This document shows, piece after piece, positions 1 to 7,546 of a stretch of DNA of 64,000 nucleotides (its first letter is position 1; the number at the start of each line of letters is the position of its first letter). The position numbers were made by a program, and so were the translations under genes. The stretch comes from Roseburia sp. (GTDB lineage Bacteria; Bacillota; Clostridia; Lachnospirales; Lachnospiraceae). Location of the stretch: the NCBI GenBank assembly GCA_019421345.1, contig JAHZFL010000001.1, forward strand, positions 27,252-91,251, in the 5' to 3' direction. The notes under the pieces are model-generated. The model was not told where the DNA came from. It made no database searches and saw nothing but the letters and a program-made list of their open reading frames with translations.

Positions 1-50
1 ATGACCCTCTGCTTGTAAGGCAGATGCTCTCCCAGCTGAGCTAAGATCCC
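1..50 (-). tRNA. tRNA-Val (anticodon TAC), 3' end cut by window edge
   Basis: Read on the minus strand, the first 50 bases give the 5' two thirds of a tRNA: acceptor start GGGATC, D-arm TAGCTCAGCTGGGAGAGCA, and an anticodon stem TCTGC/GCAGA enclosing the loop CTTACAA, so the anticodon is TAC (valine). The variable loop, T-arm and 3' acceptor strand lie outside the window. A consensus promoter sits 36 to 64 bases upstream. Other tRNA genes may follow outside the window, which cannot be judged here. Confidence 0.93.
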
Positions 51-85
51 ATATCTGTCGGCTGCTTACCGCAACCGACTTGATT

Positions 86-114
86 AGTATACTACTTGTC
101 TTTTTAATTGTCAA
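86..114 (-). promoter_or_regulatory. Promoter of the tRNA-Val gene
   Basis: On the minus strand TTGACA (109-114) and TATACT (86-91) are separated by exactly 17 bases. This is a near-perfect SigA-type promoter pointing into the tRNA, as expected for a stable RNA gene. It lies just past the metH stop codon. Confidence 0.8.
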
Positions 115-168
115 CACTTTTTTTATATTTTTCTGTCGAACCTTTTTCATTCGTAAAAGTTCCAAGAA

Positions 169-2616
169 TTACCCCAGCAAACGTTCCACCAGCCTTACGC
201 AATCTGCCGCATCCTTTGAGTAGCCATCCGCTCCGATCTCCTCCGCAAAGCTCTCCGTGATCGCAGCGCCGCCAATAACGACCTTACAGCAGGCTCCCTG
301 CACTCGGACCTGCTCCACAACCTCCTTCATGCGCATCATCGTCGTCGTCATAAGCGCAGAAAGACCGATGATCGCGGCATGTTCACGAATGGCTGCCGCA
401 ACAATCGTTTCCGCCGGCACATCCTTACCCAGATCAAGCACACGGTAACCATAATTCTTAAGCATCAGCACAACCAGATTCTTGCCGATGTCGTGAATGT
501 CACCCTCCACCGTGGCAACCACGATCGTCTCCTTCTCCTCTCTGTCCTCTTTCTTTAAGAGAGGCTCCAGATATTCGATCGCCAGCTTCATCGCATTGGC
601 AGATGCAATCAACTGCGGCAGGAAATATTTCTGCCGATCGAACAATTCCCCAACCTCATTAATTGCCGGTATGAGGTGCTCATTGATAACCGTCTCCGGC
701 GCATCGCCCGCAGCGACAAGCGCCTTTGCTTCCTCCACAATACTGCTCTTGTTCCCTTTAAGGACCGCCTCATAGACTGCGCTGTGGCTCTCTTTTGCTG
801 TAAAATCCCCCTCTGAGGATTCCTTTTTCACCTTTGCCGTCTGTACCGGTATCCGCTCCATTCCCGCATATTTTTCAGACAGCACATTCATCCGCTCAAT
901 ATAACGCACATCACTTTGCGCCTTATGAAGCAGCATATCCGAGGCAAATGCCGCATTCATCAAAAGCTCCTGCGACGGATTGGCGATCGCCATCGTAAGC
1001 CCGCGCGCGATCGCCATCGTAAGGAACGCCGTATTGACATAGGTACGCTCCGGCAGACCAAACGAAATATTGGACAATCCGCAGACGGTCGGTATCTCCA
1101 ATTCGTTTTTGCAATATTCAAACGTCGCAAAGCATTCGAGCGCGGCATCGGGATTTGCGCCCACCGTCGCCACTAATCCGTCTACGATCACATCCTCCGT
1201 GCCAAGTCCTACTGCTTTGGCACACTCCAACACCTCTCGGATCACCCGATGCTTTTCCTCGCAGTCTTTCGGCAGTCCGGCATCGGAAAGAGGAAGCAGA
1301 ATAAACATTGCGCCATACTTTTTTGCAACCGGCAGCAGCTTTTCTATCTTCTCACGTTCCAGAGAGATCGAGTTGATAAGTGCGCGCCCCGGATAAATCC
1401 GCAGCGCCTCCTCGATCACATCCACATAGCTGGAATCAATGCAAAGCGGTGTGTCAACCGCAGAAGTCACCTCATAAATAGCCTGCAGCATCATCTCCTT
1501 TTCGTCAATGCCGTTCATTCCCATATTGATGTCAAGGATCTGCGCGCCGTTTTCCTCCTGCGCAAGCGCCATCTCGCGCACAAGATTAAAGCTTCCCTCT
1601 CTTAGCTCTGCCTGCAGCTTCTTTTTTCCGGTCGGATTGATGCGCTCACCGATCACCAGAAAATTTCCGTCAAGCTCTATCTCTACAAAGCCGCGCTCAG
1701 ACGTCAGCACTCTGCGTCCTCTCGCGGGCATTTTTCTGACCGAACCGCTGCACACTGCGTCGCTTAACGCTTTGATGTGCTCCGGCGTTGTCCCGCAGCA
1801 GCCGCCGAGAATCGATGCCCCGGCTTCCAAAAGCTCTTTTCCCGCTGCTGCAAATGCTTCTGCCGTCGTATCAAATACCGTCTCGCCGTTTACCAGCTTT
1901 GGCATTCCGGCATTTGGCTTTGCAAGTATCGGCACTGTCGCATACTCTGCCATCCGCGCTACCAAAGCAAGCATCGCCTCCGGCCCTGTCGAGCAATTTA
2001 ATCCGACCGCATCCGCACCAAGACTTTGCAGCGTAACTACTGCCGTCACCGGGTCTGTGCCATAAAGAGTTCTCCCATCCTCCTGATAAGTCAGCGATAC
2101 CATAACCGGAAGTTCACATACCTCACGAATTGCAAGGACTGCCGCACGGCATTCCTGAAGGCTCATCATTGTCTCTACCACAAACAAGTCCACACCCGCT
2201 TCATACAGCGCCCTCGCCTGCTCTTTATACACATCCACAAGCTCCTCAAACAGCAATTCTCCCAGCGGATAAAGCTGACTGCCTGTCATCGTCATATCAC
2301 CCGCCACAAACGCCTTTCCTGCAGCCGCTTTCTTTGAGAGCGCGACAAGCCCGCGATTCATATCATCCAATTGATTCGCCAGACCATATTCTTCCAGCTT
2401 AATCCGATTTGCCGTAAACGTCGGCGCAAACAAAATATGGGTGCCTGCCTGTACATAGCCCTGTTGAAGCTCCACCAGAACTTCGCCGTGCGAAAGAATC
2501 CACTGCTCCGGACACACTCCGACCGGCATACCCGCCTTCTGTAAATTTGTTCCCGTCGCACCGTCTAAAATAATCGTTCCCTGCTCTGTAAGCCGCCTAA
2601 ATTCCTCTCTTGTCAT
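169..2616 (-). CDS. metH: Cobalamin-dependent methionine synthase, short form without reactivation domain
   Basis: Transfers the methyl group of methyltetrahydrofolate to homocysteine through a bound cobalamin. The 815 residues hold, in order, the homocysteine-binding domain (about 1-290, with GLNCSTG and GGCCGTT supplying the zinc cysteines), the pterin-binding barrel (about 320-580, with GERINPTGKK near its start), the cobalamin cap helices, and the B12 domain with DIHDIGKNLV (the Asp-x-His-x-x-Gly cobalt-ligand motif). The chain stops after the B12 domain; the C-terminal AdoMet/flavodoxin-reactivation domain of E. coli MetH (about 1227 residues) is absent, as is common in Clostridia. I chose ATG at 2616 because GAGAGGAAGG precedes it; the frame stays open for 36 codons upstream but without family-like sequence. 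It has its own likely promoter and no obvious partner gene nearby. Confidence 0.95.
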   Translation of the reverse strand: MTREEFRRLTEQGTIILDGATGTNLQKAGMPVGVCPEQWILSHGEVLVELQQGYVQAGTHILFAPTFTANRIKLEEYGLANQLDDMNRGLVALSKKAAAGKAFVAGDMTMTGSQLYPLGELLFEELVDVYKEQARALYEAGVDLFVVETMMSLQECRAAVLAIREVCELPVMVSLTYQEDGRTLYGTDPVTAVVTLQSLGADAVGLNCSTGPEAMLALVARMAEYATVPILAKPNAGMPKLVNGETVFDTTAEAFAAAGKELLEAGASILGGCCGTTPEHIKALSDAVCSGSVRKMPARGRRVLTSERGFVEIELDGNFLVIGERINPTGKKKLQAELREGSFNLVREMALAQEENGAQILDINMGMNGIDEKEMMLQAIYEVTSAVDTPLCIDSSYVDVIEEALRIYPGRALINSISLEREKIEKLLPVAKKYGAMFILLPLSDAGLPKDCEEKHRVIREVLECAKAVGLGTEDVIVDGLVATVGANPDAALECFATFEYCKNELEIPTVCGLSNISFGLPERTYVNTAFLTMAIARGLTMAIANPSQELLMNAAFASDMLLHKAQSDVRYIERMNVLSEKYAGMERIPVQTAKVKKESSEGDFTAKESHSAVYEAVLKGNKSSIVEEAKALVAAGDAPETVINEHLIPAINEVGELFDRQKYFLPQLIASANAMKLAIEYLEPLLKKEDREEKETIVVATVEGDIHDIGKNLVVLMLKNYGYRVLDLGKDVPAETIVAAAIREHAAIIGLSALMTTTMMRMKEVVEQVRVQGACCKVVIGGAAITESFAEEIGADGYSKDAADCVRLVERLLG

Positions 2617-2670
2617 GATCCTTCCTCTCCGTCCGCTTTTGCGTCTGCCATTCTCATCTGAATCAATCTT

Positions 2671-2699
2671 ATTATGCCATCTCCGCTCCTTTCGCGCAA
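2671..2699 (-). promoter_or_regulatory. Possible metH promoter
   Basis: On the minus strand TTGCGC (2694-2699) and CATAAT (2671-2676) are 17 bases apart, which would start transcription roughly 45-50 bases before the metH ATG. The -35 match is weak. I looked for SAM (S-box), cobalamin (GCCACTG) and SAH riboswitch signatures in the leader and saw none. Confidence 0.4.
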
Positions 2700-2733
2700 G
2701 TGCGCACAGACGCTTTTGTGCCAAACCTCATGC

Positions 2734-2910
2734 TCAGGGTTTAAACTTCTCTTTGAGCAGTACTGCCGCCGCTTCCCGGTCAAATGCTTATGCGATCCGC
2801 ACCTTCTGAAGCATTCCTCGCCCTGCCCATATCTTATCTCCGAATGGTGAGCTTACAGTGAGGTCGTCTGCGGAATCATTATTCCAATCATTTCCGGTAT
2901 ACTGCCTCAT
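2734..2910 (-). pseudogene. Small reading frame interrupted by an in-frame TAA, unknown family
   Basis: On the minus strand an ATG at 2910, just after AAGG, opens 40 codons (begins MRQYTGNDWN, ends MLQKVRIA) that stop at TAA 2788-2790. The same frame then continues for 17 codons reading AFDREAAAVLLKEKFKP to TGA at 2734-2736. The second part looks like a natural C-terminal helix, so a CAA to TAA change could have split a protein of about 58 residues. I do not recognise the family. It could equally be a genuine 40-residue peptide, or chance coding. It lies between the MFS terminator and metH, in the same direction as both. Confidence 0.35.
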
Positions 2911-2935
2911 TCACCTTCAGCAGAATGGTGCAGAA

Positions 2936-3025
2936 TGAATTTTCAGCCTGTAAGGCAGCGGAGCGAGGCGATGCGGCGATGCGGCGGCATCGTCGATCGG
3001 CGGCAACGCAGCAGATCGAAATTCA
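2936..3025. repeat. GC-rich imperfect palindrome region
   Basis: TGAATTT (2936-2942) and its complement AAATTCA (3019-3025) bound a 90-base stretch. It contains a tandem GCGATGCG doublet and an inner hairpin CGATGC-GGCG-GCATCG (2977-2992). There is no gene here. It resembles an extragenic palindromic element, but a genome-wide copy count is needed to call it a repeat family. Confidence 0.35.
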
Positions 3026-3089
3026 GGCAAGTCATTATGCGAAATGCAAGTGATACCTTACAACAGACTTCATCGTCAAAAACGATACT

Positions 3090-3137
3090 AAAAAAGGACT
3101 GCCGCCTTACGTTTTGCCATCGTAAATGCACCAGCCC
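3090..3137 (-). terminator. Intrinsic terminator of the leftward CoA-metabolism operon
   Basis: Minus-strand RNA folds GGGCTG..TGC..TTACG against CGTAA..GGCGGCAGTCC with a nine-base loop, followed by six T. It lies about 80 bases after the stop of the MFS gene, the last gene of the operon that begins at 12598. Confidence 0.7.
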
Positions 3138-3152
3138 TCTTTTGCGTTATTT

Positions 3153-3197
3153 GTTTGATTTTTTGTTGTTTGATTTTTTGTTGTTCGATTTTTTGTT
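3153..3197. repeat. Three tandem 15-bp repeats
   Basis: The unit GTTTGATTTTTTGTT occurs at 3153-3167 and 3168-3182 and, with one T to C change, at 3183-3197. It is non-coding and sits between the MFS stop codon and its terminator. It is probably a slippage product. Confidence 0.8.
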
Positions 3198-3215
3198 GCC
3201 TGTTACTTTGTTTCT

Positions 3216-4508
3216 TTAATTTTTTTCTGAAGCACCGGCTGCCGCCTTTAATTCAGCCTGACGCTTTTTAATAATTCGCTCGCCAAGCAATGCAAAGCCT
3301 GTTCCCGCCACAACTACGATAATACAGAACGTAAAAATTTTGTTATAAGCCGTTGTAAAATCATAGCTGTCGATCCAGCCGCCGTACATCGTATGAATAA
3401 ACGAATCCGGCAGATAACCGATTAAGGAGGCGATACCCGTAACGCTTCCGACCATAGTCTTTGCCGTTCCCGCCTCATCGATCAACGCCCAGTTGACCGC
3501 ACGGCAGCAACTGCAAAAGAATGAGATCAGGCACATCAATATCATTAACGGCCATAAGAACGGTGCTGTTCCGGGAACAAGCCGCAGCACGACCGCTAAT
3601 CCTACGAGCACTGCACATGCCCAGAACAAAAGGCGGCTGGAGCGTCCGAGCTTTTTGACGATTACCGTACATGTCAGCGCGGCAATCACCGGAATCACCG
3701 TACTGCGGATAACCGAAAAGGTCGAGGACGATACGGTACTAAGTCCCGCCGCCGTCTCAAGATACGGCGCATAATAAGAGCCGGTTGCCGAAATCGCACT
3801 TGGCACGAAGATCATCGCTGCCAGAATATAGGTGATCGGAAGCTTGAATGCGCCAAGCAGTGACTTTAAGCTGTCCTTAACAGAAGTATTGCTTGTCTGA
3901 TCCACATCCATCGGCGGAAGCAAAAAGCCAAGCAGCACACCCGAAATGATCATTAAGATCGATACCGCTGCAACAACAACCGTCATTCCAAGCTTTCCGC
4001 GGTTTGCAAACATTGCAAATACGCCGACCCATGCAAAGTTTAACAGCATGTTTAAAATGCCGCGCCCGCTCTCAAGCATACCAAACATAGTTCCCTGCTC
4101 GTCAGAGCTTGCCAGCATGTTGATGACCTTCACAGAGGTTGACCAAAATGTCAGCACGGTTGTAAAGCCCCACAGAATATGGATCAACAGAAGCATCTCA
4201 TATCCCGGCCATGTTGCCATCCAAAGACCTAACACACCGCTGGAAATCATGGAAAATACCATCAGCTTCTTCGGATTAAAGCGATCCGCAATAATTCCTC
4301 CCGGAAGATACATCAGGATATTCATAACACCGTAAACAGTTACCAGATTTCCATATTTCTGTGTCTCGCCAGCCAGTCCCATCGCCTCCTGCAGCGGCGT
4401 GAAAAACTGATAGCGCAGATACGGCAGTACATAGATGGTACACATGGAAATGATCATCAAAAGAAGTATCAGCATCTTTTGACCCTTTCCCTTTGATTTT
4501 GTCTCCAT
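3216..4508 (-). CDS. MFS transporter (12 TM)
   Basis: A 430-residue major facilitator protein with about twelve hydrophobic segments and a central polar loop near residue 200. The loop between TM2 and TM3 reads GGIIADRFNPKKL, the family's G-x-x-x-D-R-x-x-R/K-type motif A. I chose ATG 4508 because AAAGGAGG lies seven bases upstream; the open frame runs 11 codons further without an RBS. It is the last gene of the leftward operon, behind a sodium symporter, so it may import the pathway's substrate or export its end product. The substrate cannot be read from the sequence. Confidence 0.85.
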   Translation of the reverse strand: METKSKGKGQKMLILLLMIISMCTIYVLPYLRYQFFTPLQEAMGLAGETQKYGNLVTVYGVMNILMYLPGGIIADRFNPKKLMVFSMISSGVLGLWMATWPGYEMLLLIHILWGFTTVLTFWSTSVKVINMLASSDEQGTMFGMLESGRGILNMLLNFAWVGVFAMFANRGKLGMTVVVAAVSILMIISGVLLGFLLPPMDVDQTSNTSVKDSLKSLLGAFKLPITYILAAMIFVPSAISATGSYYAPYLETAAGLSTVSSSTFSVIRSTVIPVIAALTCTVIVKKLGRSSRLLFWACAVLVGLAVVLRLVPGTAPFLWPLMILMCLISFFCSCCRAVNWALIDEAGTAKTMVGSVTGIASLIGYLPDSFIHTMYGGWIDSYDFTTAYNKIFTFCIIVVVAGTGFALLGERIIKKRQAELKAAAGASEKN

Positions 4509-4565
4509 GACAAATCCTCCTTTATCATTTTGTAACATCACTCCCCAAACGCACCGCTATTTCTC

Positions 4566-6179
4566 TCAAAGGATGCCATTGTACGGAAACGCCCAGCCAA
4601 ACAGCAGCAGACAGGCCGTGGCAATTCCTGCAATGATCATCAAATATCCATAAATGCGGTCTCTCCTGTAATCCGCTCTGACACGCTCGTTCTGCGGTAC
4701 GATCAAAAGATTTTTATGATACGATTCTTCCTGCAATGATTTGGGGGAGCGTTTGCTTCCGATCACTGCAAAAAGAATGCTTAAATAAATCCCGATAAAA
4801 AACGGATCCAGAAAATTTTTCAGAAGCTCGTCAAACGGACCGATATGAAATCCCGTCAGGCATTTTGAAAAAATAAATCCAAAAAATCCTGCCAGCATTG
4901 CATAGCGTGCTCCTGTCGCAGAAAGCTTTTTGCAAAATACACTTCCGATCGCTGGCACCGCCCAGCTTGCCGCAATAATCGTTGAGGCGAAATATGCGAT
5001 CACACGCATACTTCCAAGCCCCAAATACGCTAAGATAAGCGCTAGAACTCCAACTGCCAGCATCACCATACGATTGAAACGCAATTCTTCTTTCGTACTG
5101 CGGAACTCTTTCGCAATAATATCCGAGGAGACAGAAAAACCTATGACGGACAAAAACGTCGAAGCCGACGACAGTCCTGCTGCCATAATTCCCGACAGGA
5201 GCAATGTTCCCACAAGCTTTGGAACCACCTCCATCGAAGCCCAGATCAGCACTCTTTGCGGATCATTCAAATCGGGCTTAATATTTATGACTGCCACCGA
5301 CTCCATGTTCAGATACAATAAAAATACTGTCGTGCAGATTGCTGCCACCGCACCCGCGCGGAACGTCACATGCTCGCTTTTTGCCATCATATTCCGCCCC
5401 GCCTGCCACGGAGAAACCGACACGGTGATCATCCACACGATGCCCATTGTAACGGCATACATGACCGCACCAAATGCATCGGTCGCTCCCGTCGCAGCAA
5501 TATTTCCATGATAATCTAAAATCTGCGGATGCGCAGCGGGATTATTCATCAAATTCTCCACAAGGCTTCCAATTCCGCCCTGCTCCTGAAAAATATAAGG
5601 TCCCGCCAGCATCGTCGCAAACAAAAACACAAGAAACATCATTGTATCCGTCAGGATAACGCCCTTTGACCCGGAGTAGAAGGTAAATCCCGTAAAGCAA
5701 AGCCATGCAAGAAATAAGCATACCTCATACGATAACCCCGTGAGCTCCTCCATTAAGATCCCAACACCCGTAATGCTTGAAAGCAAATAGGCTGTCAAGG
5801 AAATAATTGTGATGACGCCCGCTACACGCCTGATCTTGGGGTCCTGATAGCGTTTTCCGAAATATTCCGGCATCGTGTTGCACTCCGAGCGTCTTAAATA
5901 TCTTCCGAATACCAACGGTCCTGCAATATAGCCGCAGGCACAGATCGTATTCAGAAGTACCATTGTTGTAATATTTCCGGAATAGCAAAAACCCTGATCT
6001 CCCATAAAACCGGTTACTGAAAGCATAGACGCAAACAGCGTCCCTGCGATCAGAAGCGTCGATCCATTTCTTCCGCTCACATAATAATCATTCGTATCCT
6101 TTACATTTTTCCCTGCCCAAATTCCCACGAGCAGGTAAACAATAATACTTACGATCACTCCTATAAAGTAGATAGTCAT
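4566..6179 (-). CDS. Sodium:solute symporter family (SSS) protein
   Basis: A 537-residue carrier with about 13 membrane spans, starting MTIYFIGVIVSI. It carries SSS hallmarks: an N-terminal YYVSGRNGS segment, SMLSVTGFMGDQG in TM2, and GLSSASTFLSVIGFSVSSDI in the region that forms the sodium site. ATG 6179 follows AGAGGTGA. Its stop is 57 bases before the MFS start, and a 41-residue membrane protein lies directly upstream. Family members move sugars, amino acids, carboxylates or betaines with Na+. In this operon a carboxylate or betaine-like substrate is the natural guess, but this is inference. Confidence 0.88.
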   Translation of the reverse strand: MTIYFIGVIVSIIVYLLVGIWAGKNVKDTNDYYVSGRNGSTLLIAGTLFASMLSVTGFMGDQGFCYSGNITTMVLLNTICACGYIAGPLVFGRYLRRSECNTMPEYFGKRYQDPKIRRVAGVITIISLTAYLLSSITGVGILMEELTGLSYEVCLFLAWLCFTGFTFYSGSKGVILTDTMMFLVFLFATMLAGPYIFQEQGGIGSLVENLMNNPAAHPQILDYHGNIAATGATDAFGAVMYAVTMGIVWMITVSVSPWQAGRNMMAKSEHVTFRAGAVAAICTTVFLLYLNMESVAVINIKPDLNDPQRVLIWASMEVVPKLVGTLLLSGIMAAGLSSASTFLSVIGFSVSSDIIAKEFRSTKEELRFNRMVMLAVGVLALILAYLGLGSMRVIAYFASTIIAASWAVPAIGSVFCKKLSATGARYAMLAGFFGFIFSKCLTGFHIGPFDELLKNFLDPFFIGIYLSILFAVIGSKRSPKSLQEESYHKNLLIVPQNERVRADYRRDRIYGYLMIIAGIATACLLLFGWAFPYNGIL

Positions 6180-6217
6180 CCTGTCACCTCTCAATTTCCC
6201 GTCTGCTTCGGAGCTTG

Positions 6218-6343
6218 TTATTTCTTCTTGTCCCCTTCGTCCGAACAAACGCGCTTTTCCTCACGCTTTAGCACGATAAGCAATATCACGCCTGCGCCTG
6301 CAAGAAGTCCGCCGATGCAGACAGAAAAAATAATCTCTCCCAT
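6218..6343 (-). CDS. 41-residue single-pass membrane protein, candidate symporter partner
   Basis: A short frame reading MGEIIFSVCIGGLLAGAGV then a hydrophobic run to about residue 25, followed by a charged tail (KREEKR, then GDKKK). It has a good ribosome binding site (AGGAAAGGGG, seven bases before ATG 6343) and sits 38 bases upstream of the sodium symporter ATG, in line with the rest of the operon. Predicted topology is one TM helix with the positive C-terminus inside. Small companions of SSS carriers are known (for example YhdT with PanF), and I infer a similar role. I cannot match it to a named family by eye. Confidence 0.7.
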   Translation of the reverse strand: MGEIIFSVCIGGLLAGAGVILLIVLKREEKRVCSDEGDKKK

Positions 6344-6372
6344 TAAACCGCCCCTTTCCTTACTCCAAGCAT

Positions 6373-7515
6373 TTATTTCAATCCCATATGAGCAGAAATA
6401 ACCATTTTTTGAACCTCGCTGGTTCCCTCATAAATCTCCGTAATCTTTGCGTCACGCATCATGCGCTCAACCGGATATTCACGGGTGTATCCGTAGCCGC
6501 CGAACAACTGTACCGCCTCGCAGGTAACATCTCTTGCCACCTCAGACGCAAACAGCTTTGCCATTGCCGCCTCAGACGAATAATTTACACCCTCATCCTT
6601 CATACATGCTGCACGGTAAACAAGCATTCTTGCCGCATCCACCTTTGTCTGCATTGCAGCCATCGTAAACTGCGTATTCTGGAAGGAAGCGATCGGACGC
6701 CCGAACTGTACGCGGCTCTTAACATAATTTAAAGTCTCATCGATCGCGCCCTGTGCGATACCGAGCGCCTGCGCAGCGATGCCGATCCGTCCGCCGTCCA
6801 ACGTGCTCATCGCAACCTTAAATCCTTTTCCTTCCTCACCAAGCAGATTCTCCTTCGGAACCTTTACATTGTTGAATACAAGCTCATAGGTTGCCGAACC
6901 GCGGATACCCATCTTGCGTTCCTTGCTTCCGAAGGTAAAGCCTTCCATTCCCTTCTCAAGAATGAATGCGCTGATACCCTTATTTCCGGCGCTCTTATCT
7001 GTCATAGCAAAAATAATGTAAACATCTGCATAGGAACCGTTCGTGATGAAAATCTTACTTCCATTTAATAAGTAATGATCGCCCTTATCCTCAGCCGTCG
7101 TTCCCTGCATCGCAGCATCAGTTCCGGCATTCGGCTCTGTCAGTCCAAATGCGCCTAATTTCTCACCGGTTGCCAGATCCGGCAGATATTTCTCCTTCTG
7201 CTCGTCTGTTCCGTAAGCCAGGATCGGCCAGCAGCAAAGTGAGGTGTGCGCGGAAATCGTAACGCCTGTGCTCGCACATGCCTTTGAAACCTCCTCAACT
7301 GCCATAACATATTCCAGATTGCCCATGCCGACGCCACCGTACTCCTCCGGGATCGGGATTCCAAGCAGACCGACCTCGCTCATCTTTGGAATAAGCTCCT
7401 CGGGAAAACGCTCATTCTCATCAATCTCAGCCGCGATCGGGCGAACCTCTTTTTCGGTAAATTCACGAATCATATCACGCAGTAACTGCTGCTCATCATT
7501 TAACTTAAATTCCAT
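6373..7515 (-). CDS. Acyl-CoA dehydrogenase, butyryl-CoA dehydrogenase (Bcd) type
   Basis: A 380-residue FAD enzyme closely resembling clostridial Bcd along its whole length. It shows GLTEPNAGTDA (FAD/substrate loop), GSKIFITNGSYAD, the FAD-site stretch TLDGGRIGIAAQALG, QLFGGYGYTREYPVERMMRD, and the catalytic glutamate in IYEGTSEVQ. It either oxidises an acyl-CoA or, with a bifurcating ETF, reduces an enoyl-CoA. Its likely partner EtfBA lies in the facing operon (16309-18132). No thiolase, hydroxybutyryl-CoA dehydrogenase or crotonase set accompanies it, so it is probably not the main butyrate enzyme; acrylyl- or caffeyl-CoA-reductase-like roles fit too. RBS AAGGAGG precedes ATG 7515. Confidence 0.92.
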   Translation of the reverse strand: MEFKLNDEQQLLRDMIREFTEKEVRPIAAEIDENERFPEELIPKMSEVGLLGIPIPEEYGGVGMGNLEYVMAVEEVSKACASTGVTISAHTSLCCWPILAYGTDEQKEKYLPDLATGEKLGAFGLTEPNAGTDAAMQGTTAEDKGDHYLLNGSKIFITNGSYADVYIIFAMTDKSAGNKGISAFILEKGMEGFTFGSKERKMGIRGSATYELVFNNVKVPKENLLGEEGKGFKVAMSTLDGGRIGIAAQALGIAQGAIDETLNYVKSRVQFGRPIASFQNTQFTMAAMQTKVDAARMLVYRAACMKDEGVNYSSEAAMAKLFASEVARDVTCEAVQLFGGYGYTREYPVERMMRDAKITEIYEGTSEVQKMVISAHMGLK

Positions 7516-7546
7516 TCAAAGTACCTCCTTCTTTTGTCTCTTTTTC

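Noticed and set aside
2617..2790. A SAM, SAH or cobalamin riboswitch in the metH leader
   Set aside because: No B12-box (GCCACTG), S-box or SAH-core sequence is present in the leader; the only signals are a weak promoter and the broken small frame.
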